Shown here piece after piece: positions 17,563 through 27,085 of a DNA stretch of 64,000 bases (the first letter of the stretch is position 1; every line of letters begins with the position of its first letter). Position numbers and translations under genes: made by a program. Below the pieces are notes generated by a model that was not told the DNA's origin, ran no database searches, and was given only the letters and a program-made list of their open reading frames with translations. Source of the DNA: Methylotetracoccus oryzae (GTDB lineage: Bacteria; Pseudomonadota; Gammaproteobacteria; Methylococcales; Methylococcaceae); NCBI RefSeq assembly GCF_006175985.1, contig NZ_SRSH01000006.1, positions 124,001 through 188,000 on the forward strand, read 5' to 3'.

Positions 17563-18776
17563 TGGTGTGTCGTTGGTGCACTGGGCTTGGTGCGTGCCAT
17601 CGCGGTCCCGGCATCGCTGACGAGGTCGTAACCCCGCCGAGGCGTGACAACGCGCACCGGGTCGCCCTCCAGCAAGGCTGCGCTGGGGTTGTTGACTATG
17701 CGGTCGTTCCGGGCGACGCCATCGGTCACTTCGACGATCGCATCCAGGATCTTGCCGACCTTGATCGGCTTGAAATGGATGTGTTCGTCATCGGTGATGA
17801 CCGCGACCTGCGTGCCCTTCTCGTCGAATACCATCGCGCTGGACGGTATCGTCAGGACATTGCGATCCGCCGGCACCGACAGCGTTACGGAAGCGTAAGA
17901 GCCGGGCCACAGGGCCTTGTCGGGGTTGTCGATCGTAAACTCGGTCAATACGGTGCGCGTGTTGGGGTCGAATGCGTTCGCGACCGTCAGGAAGTTCGCG
18001 GTGAAGTGGCGGCTTGGGAATTGCGGCACCGTCACGTCTGCGGTGAGACCGGGGTGGATGAAGTAGGCGAAAGTCCCCGGCACGGAGATGAACAGACGCA
18101 TCTTGTGGATGTCCGCGACCGAGAAAAGGTTGGTGATCGCGCTGCGATCGCTGATGCTCCCTTCGCGGCTGATGTAATCTCCGGCGTTGATGTTGCGCTC
18201 GGTCACGACGCCGTCATACGGCGCAACGATCGTCTTGAACTTGATTTGCGCCGCGAAGTTGTTGACGTTGTGCTGGGCTGCGTTCAACTCGGCTTCTTCA
18301 GCCTTGGCGTTGGCTTCCTGGACCGTGATCGACTGCTCGGCCACGGCCTGTGATTTGCGCAACGCGACGTAGCGCTGTGCGGTCACGAGGGCGAGGTTGT
18401 ACTGGGCTCGCTGCGCTTCCATGTCTGCCTTGGCCTGTTCGTACTGTGCGTCGAGCGCCGGCGCGCTGATTTCGGCCAGCACTTCACCCTTTCTGACCTG
18501 GGCGCCGTAGTCCCGGTACCACATCTTCACGTAGCCCGAGACCTGCGCGTAGATCGGTGCCTGGAACCAGGCCTCGATCGTGCCCGGCAGCGTGACCGTC
18601 TCGACCGGTGGCAGGGGTGTCGCCTGTGTGACGGCCACCGTCGGTACGGCGCGTTCCAGAGTTTCGACGCGCAGGGTGTCGGCCTCGCGCTGGCGGATAT
18701 GGAACATATAGCCGACGAACACCAGCACCAGCAGGGCCATGGCCCGAAAGCCGAGCCCGTGGATGAGCTTCTGCAT
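17559..18776 (-). CDS. RND efflux membrane-fusion (HlyD/AcrA-type) protein
   Basis: A 405-residue periplasmic adaptor protein with one N-terminal membrane anchor (MALLVLVFVGYMF), a lipoyl-like half (IYAQVSGYVKMWYRDYGAQVRKGEVLAEI), a helical hairpin, and beta-barrel and proximal domains. It links the inner-membrane pump to the outer duct. The frame is open to 18839, but the ATG at 18776 overlaps the stop of the RND pump (ATGA) and is followed by a normal anchor, so it is used. Confidence 0.9.
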   Translation of the reverse strand: MQKLIHGLGFRAMALLVLVFVGYMFHIRQREADTLRVETLERAVPTVAVTQATPLPPVETVTLPGTIEAWFQAPIYAQVSGYVKMWYRDYGAQVRKGEVLAEISAPALDAQYEQAKADMEAQRAQYNLALVTAQRYVALRKSQAVAEQSITVQEANAKAEEAELNAAQHNVNNFAAQIKFKTIVAPYDGVVTERNINAGDYISREGSISDRSAITNLFSVADIHKMRLFISVPGTFAYFIHPGLTADVTVPQFPSRHFTANFLTVANAFDPNTRTVLTEFTIDNPDKALWPGSYASVTLSVPADRNVLTIPSSAMVFDEKGTQVAVITDDEHIHFKPIKVGKILDAIVEVTDGVARNDRIVNNPSAALLEGDPVRVVTPRRGYDLVSDAGTAMARTKPSAPTTHQ

Positions 18777-21700
18777 CAGATCGTCTCCATCGCGAGTTTC
18801 GCGTGAGCACGCCGCGCATACACGATGGCGTAGACGCACGGAACGAAGAACAGCGTGGCAAAGGTGGCTACCGCCAAACCGCCCATTACGGCGCGGCCCA
18901 GCGGTGCGTTCTGGGAATTGCTCAGGGCCATCGGCAACATGCCGATGATCATGGCCGATGCGGTCATGATCACTGGCCGGATGCGGGCATAACCCGCTTC
19001 GACCGCGGCGAGCAGCGCATCGCCGTGTAACTCCAGTCGTTCCCGCGCGTAAGACACCACCAGGATCGAATTGGCGGTGGCCGTGCCCATGGACATGATG
19101 GCTCCGGTCAGCGCGGGGACCGACAGGTTGGTTTGGGTCAGGAACAGCGACCAGGCGATGCCGGCCAGGGCGCCCGGCAGCGCCGTGATGATGATGAACG
19201 GGTCCAGCCAGGACTGGAAATTGACGACGATCAGCAGGTAGACCAGCACGATGGCCGCGATCAGGCCGCCCGCCAATTCGAGGTAGGCACGGTGCATCGT
19301 CTCTGCCTGGCCGTGGATCTCGATTGCGGCGCTGTGTGGCATCTGGTGCTCCATCTCCCTGACGGCCCGGTCCACGTCGGCCAGCACGCCGCCGAGGTCG
19401 CGGCCTTCAGCGGATACGTAGACGTCGAACAAAGGCATGCCGTTCCAGTGCGTGATCTCGCCCGGCGTGCCAACGGCGGACAGTGTGGCGACGTTGGCGA
19501 GCAACTGGATCTTGTTGTCCGTGGGCTGCACTTCCCCCTTGTCCATCGGGATCGTCAACAGGTCCTGGATCTGCGTGATCTGGGGTTGCGGTGTGTAGAT
19601 GTTGACCTGGTAGGAGTTCCCGGTCTTGTGGTCCAGCCAGTACTCCTGGTCGACCTGCTGGCTGCCGGAAGTCGTCAGCAGTAGGTTGTCGGCGATGTCC
19701 TTGGCCGTCAGGTCGATGCCGAGGCCGAGGCTGCGGTTGCCGTTGACGAGCAGTGTGGGTGTCCGCATGGTCTGTTGGATCGTCACGTCGCTGGCGCCGG
19801 GAATTCGGCGGAACGCATTGGCCAGCTTGCGGGCGAACTGGTAGTTGGCGTCCATGTCCATGCCGTTGATCTGCACATCGATCGGGGACGGCGAGCCGAA
19901 GTTCAGAATCTTCGCGGTCAGGTCGGCCGGTTGGAACGTGAACTCGGTGCCGGGATAGCGCTCGCTCAAGCCCTCGCGCAGGATGCGGCGGTAGTCCCAG
20001 ACCGGCGAGGATTCGTTCTTCAGGGCGATCGTCAGGTCGCAATCCTGCGTGCCGATCGTGGGGGTCGGAATGAATGCCAGGTTGTGTGGGCCCACGGGTA
20101 GTCCGCAATTACTGACCACGCCCTCGATTTGGCCGGGGAGCAGTTCCGAGATGTCGTGGCTGACCAGCGAGGCGATACGGCCGGCGACTTCGATCCGGGT
20201 GCCGAGCGGTGCCCGCAGGTGCATCTGCAGCGTCCCGGACTTGATCTCCGGAAAGAAGTCCTGGCCATTGCAATAGAACAGCCCGAGCGATCCGACGGCG
20301 AAGGCGAGAAAGCCCGCGACGAAGCGACCGCGGCGGGCGATCGTCTGCTTCAGCAGATCGTTGTAGCGCGATCGGAAGCGCTCGAAGCCGCGCTCGAAGG
20401 TTTGCTGGATGCGGTTGAAAACGCGCCACGTCTCGGGTCTTGCCTGCCGTTCGTCCGGCACGGCATCGGCAAAGTGGGCGCCACCGAGACCGGCCAGCGC
20501 GCTCTCCTCGGCATTCCGGCTTGCCACCGTGCAGGCGTGGTCGGCGGATACGTCGTCAGGCGCGCCGTGGTGGTCCACGAGGAGGAACTTGGCCATCGTC
20601 GGTACCAGCGTCCGCGACAGAATGAACGACGCAAGCATCGCGAACATGACCGCCTCGGCCATCGGCATGAATAGCCATCCGGAAACTCCGCTGAGCTCAA
20701 ACAATGGCAACCAGACGATCACGATGCACAGCGTGGCGACGAAGGTCGGGATCACGATTTGATTCGCGGCGTCGATGATGGCGACTTCCAAAGGCTTGCC
20801 CATCGCGAGGTGAGTGTCGATGTTCTCTATCATCACGGTGGCGTCGTCGACCAGAATCCCGACGGCCAGTGCCAGCCCGCCCAAGGTCATGACGTTGATC
20901 GACTGACCCATCCAGTGGAGGCAGATGATCGACGACAGGATCGACAGCGGGATCGAGGTCGCAATGATCGTCGTCGCGCGCCACGACCCTAGGAAGAGCA
21001 GCACGACCAGACCGGTCAGGGCCGATGCGGTAAGCATCTCGTGCAACACGTCCTTGATCGAATCCTTGACGAACACCGACGCGTCGTTCAGCAGCTTCAG
21101 CTGCACGTCGCCAGGCACCATGCGTTCGATACGCGGGATCGCCTGTTTGATGCCGTCGACGACGTCTAGCGTCGACGCTTCGCCACTCTTCATCACGACG
21201 ATCAACACCGACTGCTTGCCATCGACCAGCACGGCATTGGTTTGCGGCGGACCGGCCACGCGGACATCCGCGACATCGCGGATGTAGATGGTCGCGTTCC
21301 CGACACGCTTGATCGGAATGTTGTTGAAGGACTCGACTTCAAGCGGCGACGCGTTGGTTTGCACCATCCAGTCCGTCGGGCCTATCTTCTGGTCGCCGGC
21401 CGGCAGGACCAGGCTCTGGTCGCCGAACGCCTTGTGGACGTCCATTGCCGTCAGGTGATGGGCTTGCAGCTTCTGCTGATCGAGCGACACGAGCAGCTGT
21501 GCCGGTTTGCCGCCGTAGGGATGGGGTACGATCGCGCCCGGTATCGTGACGAGCTGGTTCCGGATTTGCGTGACGGAGAGGTTGTACAGTTCCGCCGGGG
21601 TCAGCGTGTCGGAGGTCACCTGCAATGTCGCCACCGGGACAGACGAGGCTTCCAGCCGCATGATCATCGGCGGTGAGATGTCGGGTGGCAGCATTTTCGT

Positions 21701-22051
21701 GACCGTTTGCGAGATCGCATCGATCTCGGCTTCCGCACCGGCCAGATTGATTTCCGGGTGCAGGAAGATGTTGATGATGCTGCTGCCATAGTAGGAATGG
21801 CTGACGAGGTGCTCGATACCTTCCACCGTCGCCGTGAGGTTGCGCTCGAAGACGAAGGTGATCCGGCCGGAGACGTCGCTCGGCATCAAGCCCGCATAGG
21901 ACCACACTACCGATACGACAGGGATCTTGATGTTCGGAAAGACGTCGGTCGGAGACTTGACGATCGACAGGATCCCGAACAATACGATCAGGATCGACAG
22001 CACGACGAAGGTGTACGGACGCCGCAGGGCGATGATGACGATCTTGTTCAT
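18776..22051 (-). CDS. RND efflux pump inner-membrane permease (AcrB-like)
   Basis: A permease of 1091 residues with the usual RND layout: helix 1 at the N-terminus, a large periplasmic loop, helices 2-6, a second loop, helices 8-12. It starts MNKIVIIALRRPYTFVVLS. Helix 4 has GILVDDATVMIEN with the paired aspartates of the proton relay. A basic and acidic cytoplasmic insert of about 70 residues after helix 6 (near LVDHHGAPDDV) is longer than usual. The frame is open to 22228, but the ATG at 22051 matches the family N-terminus. Substrate cannot be told; the helix 4 motif is of the drug type, not the heavy-metal type. Confidence 0.9.
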   Translation of the reverse strand: MNKIVIIALRRPYTFVVLSILIVLFGILSIVKSPTDVFPNIKIPVVSVVWSYAGLMPSDVSGRITFVFERNLTATVEGIEHLVSHSYYGSSIINIFLHPEINLAGAEAEIDAISQTVTKMLPPDISPPMIMRLEASSVPVATLQVTSDTLTPAELYNLSVTQIRNQLVTIPGAIVPHPYGGKPAQLLVSLDQQKLQAHHLTAMDVHKAFGDQSLVLPAGDQKIGPTDWMVQTNASPLEVESFNNIPIKRVGNATIYIRDVADVRVAGPPQTNAVLVDGKQSVLIVVMKSGEASTLDVVDGIKQAIPRIERMVPGDVQLKLLNDASVFVKDSIKDVLHEMLTASALTGLVVLLFLGSWRATTIIATSIPLSILSSIICLHWMGQSINVMTLGGLALAVGILVDDATVMIENIDTHLAMGKPLEVAIIDAANQIVIPTFVATLCIVIVWLPLFELSGVSGWLFMPMAEAVMFAMLASFILSRTLVPTMAKFLLVDHHGAPDDVSADHACTVASRNAEESALAGLGGAHFADAVPDERQARPETWRVFNRIQQTFERGFERFRSRYNDLLKQTIARRGRFVAGFLAFAVGSLGLFYCNGQDFFPEIKSGTLQMHLRAPLGTRIEVAGRIASLVSHDISELLPGQIEGVVSNCGLPVGPHNLAFIPTPTIGTQDCDLTIALKNESSPVWDYRRILREGLSERYPGTEFTFQPADLTAKILNFGSPSPIDVQINGMDMDANYQFARKLANAFRRIPGASDVTIQQTMRTPTLLVNGNRSLGLGIDLTAKDIADNLLLTTSGSQQVDQEYWLDHKTGNSYQVNIYTPQPQITQIQDLLTIPMDKGEVQPTDNKIQLLANVATLSAVGTPGEITHWNGMPLFDVYVSAEGRDLGGVLADVDRAVREMEHQMPHSAAIEIHGQAETMHRAYLELAGGLIAAIVLVYLLIVVNFQSWLDPFIIITALPGALAGIAWSLFLTQTNLSVPALTGAIMSMGTATANSILVVSYARERLELHGDALLAAVEAGYARIRPVIMTASAMIIGMLPMALSNSQNAPLGRAVMGGLAVATFATLFFVPCVYAIVYARRAHAKLAMETI

Positions 22052-22373
22052 GGGCCCACCGTTGCGACAGATATGCCTAACGGGCGCATGCGAACCCGGC
22101 GGAGCACGGGCCGATATCGCGCGGAGCGGATGCAGTTCGCATCTGGGAAGGTGTGAGCTTGCCGGGTCAGCGCCGGCGCGCGGTGCGGGTCGCGTTGGAA
22201 TTCGGATGACATCGTGATGGCAGCACAAAACCTTGTCGCTGATTGCAACGCAAGGTGGATGCCATCACCGGGAACTCACAAAACAGCTATGCGAAACAAA
22301 AGGATGGTGTGAGGTGGGCGTCGGTCGGTGCTGGGCTGGTGGGTCCAATGCACCCGCAGCATCGGCAGTAAGG

Positions 22374-22390
22374 GGTGGTGCAAAACCACC
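22374..22390. repeat. Perfect 6-bp-stem hairpin, dispersed family member
   Basis: GGTGGT and ACCACC flank a five-base GCAAA loop. A near copy, GTGGTGCAAAGCCAC, is at 30551-30565, and a related hairpin at 7744-7761. All three lie in non-coding DNA, which suggests a small dispersed element and not a gene-specific terminator. Confidence 0.45.
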
Positions 22391-22641
22391 GAATTGGGGC
22401 GATGGCCGGAAGTGGTGGCTACGGATTCACGGCTTCGGGTGGTGGGGCGCTCAGCCGCCCTGCCGCCCTGCCGCGAAATGCGAGTCTGCCGGCCAGTCGT
22501 TGCCTCAAGGCTCGGCAGGTCGATCGACGCTGGTTGCTCGCCAAGTCGCGCACGGCAGAGGCATGGCGCGGCTCATCGTCAAACGTAGGGATTGGGAAGT
22601 GCGTTCGTCCGAGCTGCGCTTACGGGCGCGGACCTGGCAGT

Positions 22642-22705
22642 CGAGACACGCCTTGCATACGTCCCTGTAGGCTCGGCTGCGGGGTCCCTCCCGCAGACGG
22701 TCTCG
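22642..22705 (-). repeat. 64-bp dispersed repeat, copy 2 (inverted)
   Basis: The inverted counterpart of 9408-9471, with 7 mismatches in 64 and the same inverted ends CGAGAC/GTCTCG. The two copies are about 13 kb apart in opposite orientation, so recombination between them would invert the segment between. No gene overlaps it. Confidence 0.7.
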
Positions 22706-22898
22706 CCTGCGAGGATCGAAGAGTCGTTGTCGGTGGCAATCCGAAGGATTCTGTGGATCAGGCGTGTGGGTGTTGGGGTGTCGAAGGATGAGCTTTCGGG
22801 AAGCAGGTCGCGCATCGGATTATTCGGGTTGCGGCGTTTGGCGCGAGCGTGCCTGGCGAACCGGCAGGGTAGGCAAACTCGGGGCGTGCGTCACCTCG

Positions 22899-25800
22899 TC
22901 AGCCGGCGGATGGATTCGGGCGGGACCGGGAGTTGACGAGCAGATACAGCGTCGGCAGCACGATCAGCGTCAGTAGCGTGGCCGAGATCAGCCCGCCGAT
23001 CACGACGACGGCAAGAGGACGCTGCACCTCGGAACCGATGTCGGTGGATAAGGCCATGGGCAACAGACCCAGCATCGCCAGCAACCCCGTCATCAGGACC
23101 GTGCGGAGCCTCACCAGGGCGCCTTCCATCACGGCGGCTTCGACGCTGTGACCCAGTTCCCGCAACTGGTTGAAATGGCTGACGAGCACGACACCGTTCA
23201 GCACGGCCTGGCCAAATAGCGCGATGAACCCGATCGCGGCCGAGACCGACAACGGAAAGCCGACGAAGAACAAGGCCAGAATGCCGCCCACCAGCGCGAA
23301 CGGGATGTTGGCGATGATCAGGAACGCGCTCTGCAGCGACTGGAAGGTCTGGAACAGCAGGATGAAGATCAGCAGGATCGAAACCGGGATCACCGTCGCC
23401 AGGCGCTTCATCGCGCGCTCCTGATTCTCGAACTCCCCGGACCAGGACATGGAGTAGCCCTCAGGTAACGGGGGCAGTGTGGCCGTCCGGGTCTGCATGT
23501 CTGCGACGACGCTGCCCATGTCCCGGCCGCGGATGAAGATGCCGATCGAGACGACCCGCCGCCCGTTCTCGCGGCTGATATTCATCGGACCGCTGGTGGT
23601 CCGGAAGCGGACGACCTCGAACAACGGAATTTGCGCGCCCATCGGCGAACTGATCAGGATGTTCTCGAGGTTGCCGATGGCGCGCTCGGCGTCCTTGAGT
23701 CGCACGACGATGCTGAAGTGACGCTCGCCTTCCCACAATTCGGTCGCCGCGGCGCCGCCCAGCGCGGTTTCTACCAGGTCCTGAAGCTGTCGAACGTTGA
23801 TGCCGTAGCGGGCGGCATCCTCACGGTCGATTTCGAGCAGATGCTGCGGCAGGTCCCCGTCGCGGTCGATGAAGGCTCGCACGACACCGGGTACCGTGCC
23901 GACCGAACGGAGGATTTCGTGGGCCTCGTTCTTCAGGATCTTCAGGTCGTCGCCGAACACCTTGATGACGATCTGGCCGTCGATCTGTGAAATGCTTTCG
24001 AGCACGTTGTCGCGGATCGGTTGCGAAAACGCGGGTTCGATACCGGGTAGCGCGGACAGCAGCCGGTCCATCTGCCGCAACAAATGGGCGCGGTCCATCC
24101 CCGCACGCCACTGACGTTCGGGGAACATCTCGACGAGGAACTCGGTGCTGTTCAGCAGCTTGGGGTCGGTACCGTCCTCGGGCCGTCCGGCTTTCGAGAT
24201 GACCGTCCGGACCTCGGGCAGGGTATGCAACAGTTGCCGGATCTGCGCGGTTTTGGCCTGGACTTCCGGAAAGGAAATGCTCGGCGGCAGCGGGACGTTA
24301 ATCCAGATCATGCCCTCGTTCAGCTCGGGCAGGAATTCGGTGCCGAGTCGGGCGCCTATGCCGAGGCTGAGCGCCAGCGACAGCAGCGCCGTGCCGACGA
24401 CGGTCTTCGGGTGCCGCAACGACCAGGCCAGCGCCGGTTCATACACCCGCTTGCACCCGCGGACGAGCCGATTCTCGCCGTGCGCGATGCGCTTCGGCAG
24501 CCCGTAAAAACACAGCACCGGCACGACGGTCAGCGAGACCAGCAGCGAACCGATCAGCGCGGAGGTGACCGAGTAGGCCATCGGCGCGAAGATGCGGCCT
24601 TCATGCCGCTGCAGCGTGAAGATCGGCAGGTGCGCGGCGATGATGATCAGCATCGAGAACAGCGTGGGCCGACCGACCTCGACCGCCGCGTCGAGTATCT
24701 GTTGCCGGCGCGAAGTGGTCGCTCCGGCCACGCCCAGCTTGCGGAACACGTTCTCGACGACGATCACCGCGCCGTCGACGATGATGCCGAAATCCATCGC
24801 GCCCAGCGACAACAGGTTTGCCGGGATCCCGACGAAGCTCAGTCCCAGGAAGGTCGCGAGCAAGGCCAGCGGGATGACCGAGGCGACGATCGCGGCCGCG
24901 CGGAAATCCGACAGGAACAGATAAAGCACGGCGCTGACCAGTAACGCGCCCTCGGCGAGGTTGCGGAAGACCGTATGCAGGGTCTTGCCGATCAGCCAGG
25001 ACCGGTCGTAGAACGGCACGACCGTGACACCGTGGGGCAGGCCCATGTCGTTCAGGGTCGCGATCTTCGCCTTCAGCGCCTGCAGCACGACCGAGGGGTT
25101 CTCGCCCTTGCGCATCATGACGATGCCGGAAACGATGTCGTCGCGCTCGTCCTGACCGACGACGCCTTGCCGCGGCGCGCCTGCCGTCCGGATCTCGGCG
25201 ATGTCCTTGACCAGCAGCGGAACACCGCGGCGCTCGGTTACGACGATGCGGCCGATGTCGGCGCTGGAACGCAGCAGGCCGATACCGCGCAGCAGATAAC
25301 GCTGGGCGCCCTGCTCCACCGAGCCGCCGCCGGCATTGGCATTCGCACGGCCGATCGCGCCGAATAGATCGCCCAGATCCAGTCCGTAATCGCGCATCCG
25401 CGCGAGATCGGGAGTCACGTGATACTGCTTGACCTCTCCGCCCAATGAAACGACATCGGCGACGCCCGGCACCTGTTTAAGTTGTCGTGCGACAATCCAG
25501 TCCTGCAGCGTGCGCAGTTCCCTTGGATCGAGGTGATCCGCTTCGAGCTTGTAACGGTAGATTTCACCGATGGCCGTGGATAGGGGAGCCAGGTCGGGTT
25601 CGACGCCGTCGGGCAGGTCGATGCCGCGCAGACGTTCAAGAACCTGCTGGCGTGCGAAATAGACATCCGGCTTGTCATCGAAAGTGATGATGATGAACGA
25701 CAGTCCGAACTGGGTGTGCGAGAACATGCGCACCGCATGCGGCAATCCCGACAGCGCGATCTCGACGGGGATCGTGACCTGTTTCTCGACCTCCTCTGAT

Positions 25801-25970
25801 GCCCGTCCCGGGTACAGCGTGATGACGTTGACCTGGGTATCGGAGACATCCGGAAAGGCCTCGATCGGCAGGCCGCGGAAGGCGAGCGCGCCCGCGCCGA
25901 TGTAGCCGATCAGCGCCAGTGCGACGAGCAGCGGTTGCCGAAGGGCAAAGGCGACGAGTCGCTCGATCAT
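22899..25970 (-). CDS. czcA: Heavy-metal efflux RND permease (CzcA-like)
   Basis: A 1023-residue permease of the heavy-metal-efflux RND group, beginning MIERLVAFALRQPLLVALAL. Helix 4 reads DFGIIVDGAVIVVEN; the DFGxxxDGAxxxxEN pattern is typical of divalent-cation pumps (Co, Zn, Cd, Ni), while Cu/Ag pumps have DxGAxxDAA. The porter-domain region with TLYPGRASEEVEKQVTIPVE is also CzcA-like. It should export divalent metal ions by proton exchange. It is the last gene of the czcC-B-A order on the minus strand and its ATG overlaps the czcB stop. The exact metal cannot be read from the sequence. Confidence 0.92.
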   Translation of the reverse strand: MIERLVAFALRQPLLVALALIGYIGAGALAFRGLPIEAFPDVSDTQVNVITLYPGRASEEVEKQVTIPVEIALSGLPHAVRMFSHTQFGLSFIIITFDDKPDVYFARQQVLERLRGIDLPDGVEPDLAPLSTAIGEIYRYKLEADHLDPRELRTLQDWIVARQLKQVPGVADVVSLGGEVKQYHVTPDLARMRDYGLDLGDLFGAIGRANANAGGGSVEQGAQRYLLRGIGLLRSSADIGRIVVTERRGVPLLVKDIAEIRTAGAPRQGVVGQDERDDIVSGIVMMRKGENPSVVLQALKAKIATLNDMGLPHGVTVVPFYDRSWLIGKTLHTVFRNLAEGALLVSAVLYLFLSDFRAAAIVASVIPLALLATFLGLSFVGIPANLLSLGAMDFGIIVDGAVIVVENVFRKLGVAGATTSRRQQILDAAVEVGRPTLFSMLIIIAAHLPIFTLQRHEGRIFAPMAYSVTSALIGSLLVSLTVVPVLCFYGLPKRIAHGENRLVRGCKRVYEPALAWSLRHPKTVVGTALLSLALSLGIGARLGTEFLPELNEGMIWINVPLPPSISFPEVQAKTAQIRQLLHTLPEVRTVISKAGRPEDGTDPKLLNSTEFLVEMFPERQWRAGMDRAHLLRQMDRLLSALPGIEPAFSQPIRDNVLESISQIDGQIVIKVFGDDLKILKNEAHEILRSVGTVPGVVRAFIDRDGDLPQHLLEIDREDAARYGINVRQLQDLVETALGGAAATELWEGERHFSIVVRLKDAERAIGNLENILISSPMGAQIPLFEVVRFRTTSGPMNISRENGRRVVSIGIFIRGRDMGSVVADMQTRTATLPPLPEGYSMSWSGEFENQERAMKRLATVIPVSILLIFILLFQTFQSLQSAFLIIANIPFALVGGILALFFVGFPLSVSAAIGFIALFGQAVLNGVVLVSHFNQLRELGHSVEAAVMEGALVRLRTVLMTGLLAMLGLLPMALSTDIGSEVQRPLAVVVIGGLISATLLTLIVLPTLYLLVNSRSRPNPSAG

Positions 25971-27085
25971 CCGCGATTCGCGGCGGCCTGCAGGAGTTGC
26001 TGCAGGAACAGCGCGCCCTGCACGACGATGCGCTCGCCGGGCGCGAGTCCGGAGAGCACCGGGATCTGGCCGCGGTCCGCACTGCGCGTCTCGATCTTGC
26101 GGCGGCGATAGGTGTGCTCCGCTTCGGCGACGAACACGTAGTAGCTGTCGCCGACCAGCACCGCGGCCTGCTCCGGGATCTGCAAGCCGCTGCCGCCATG
26201 CAGCCGCAGTTCCGCGGTGACGTACATCTCGGCCTTCAGTCGGCGCGATGGGTCGGCGATTTCGCCGCGCACCTTGACGGTGCGTGTCTGGGGATCGATG
26301 AAATCGTTGATCTGTCGGACCTTGCCGGAGAATCGCTGGTTCGGATACGCCTTGACCGAGAAAGTAAACAAATCCCCCAGTTCCACGTCGGCCAGGTCCT
26401 TTTCCGGAACCTCGAGGATGATCCAGAAATGGGTCGGGTCGGATACCAGGAAGAGGGCTTCTTTGTCTGCGGCATCGACCTCCTGTCCTGGGTTCAGTTG
26501 GCGCTCCACGACGATGCCGGCAATCGGGCTGCGGATCGGGAAGCGCTGATCCACGGTGCCGGGGACCACACCGTAGGCCGACAAACGCGTACGGGCCCGT
26601 TCGGCCTCCGATTGCGCCGCTGCTAGATCGGTAAGCGCCTGATCCAGTTCACGCCGTGAGGTGATGCCGCGCTCGAACAGTGCACGTTGGCGATTCGCAT
26701 TCTTCTGGGCCAGGTTCAGGTCGGCTTCGGACTTGCGCAGGGCCGATTGTGCCTGGCCGAATTCCGGTGCTTCGAGCCAGGCCAGAACCTGCCCGGTCAT
26801 GACGGTATCGCCGACCTTGGCCAGGATCGCTCGCACACGGCCGGCAAACGGCGGGAAGATGCGGGACGTTCGGTCCTCATTCCAGGCCAGTCGGCCCGGC
26901 AGGTAAAGTACGGCACCATCGCGGCGTTCGACGGCCTGTGTTTCGATGACACCGGCCTCGGGAGGCAGGGTGATGCGCTCTCCATCGATTTGCGGTGCGA
27001 TCTTCGCTTCCGGGGGCGGTTCGGGCCTGTCGCATCCCAACAGCAATGCCGGAGCCAGCAGGATCGGCGCCAACAGTCGAGTCAA
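25967..27085 (-). CDS. czcB: Heavy-metal efflux membrane-fusion lipoprotein (CzcB-like)
   Basis: A 372-residue adaptor with a lipobox (LLAPALLLGC), so it should be a lipoprotein of the inner membrane facing the periplasm. It has the split lipoyl domain (FPPFAGRVRAILAKVGDTV), a helical hairpin (about 115-165), and the barrel part with DPTHFWIILEVPEKDL, as in CzcB/CusB. No extra histidine-rich metal-binding segment is seen. It overlaps both neighbours by four bases (ATGA). Confidence 0.9.
   Translation of the reverse strand: MTRLLAPILLAPALLLGCDRPEPPPEAKIAPQIDGERITLPPEAGVIETQAVERRDGAVLYLPGRLAWNEDRTSRIFPPFAGRVRAILAKVGDTVMTGQVLAWLEAPEFGQAQSALRKSEADLNLAQKNANRQRALFERGITSRRELDQALTDLAAAQSEAERARTRLSAYGVVPGTVDQRFPIRSPIAGIVVERQLNPGQEVDAADKEALFLVSDPTHFWIILEVPEKDLADVELGDLFTFSVKAYPNQRFSGKVRQINDFIDPQTRTVKVRGEIADPSRRLKAEMYVTAELRLHGGSGLQIPEQAAVLVGDSYYVFVAEAEHTYRRRKIETRSADRGQIPVLSGLAPGERIVVQGALFLQQLLQAAANRG

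Larger units (their letters stand above)
22052..22898. other. Long non-coding region between two efflux operons
   Basis: About 850 bases with no convincing gene; open frames here have no ribosome binding site and no family features. It holds a perfect short hairpin (22374-22390) and the second copy of the 64-base repeat (22642-22705). A TGTGGATC near 22752 is a weak DnaA-box look-alike. It should contain the promoter for the RND operon reading left. The czcCBA operon ends at its right edge. Confidence 0.5.

Noticed and set aside
22750..22760. TGTGGATC as a DnaA box
   Set aside because: Single, imperfect and far from dnaA; expected by chance.
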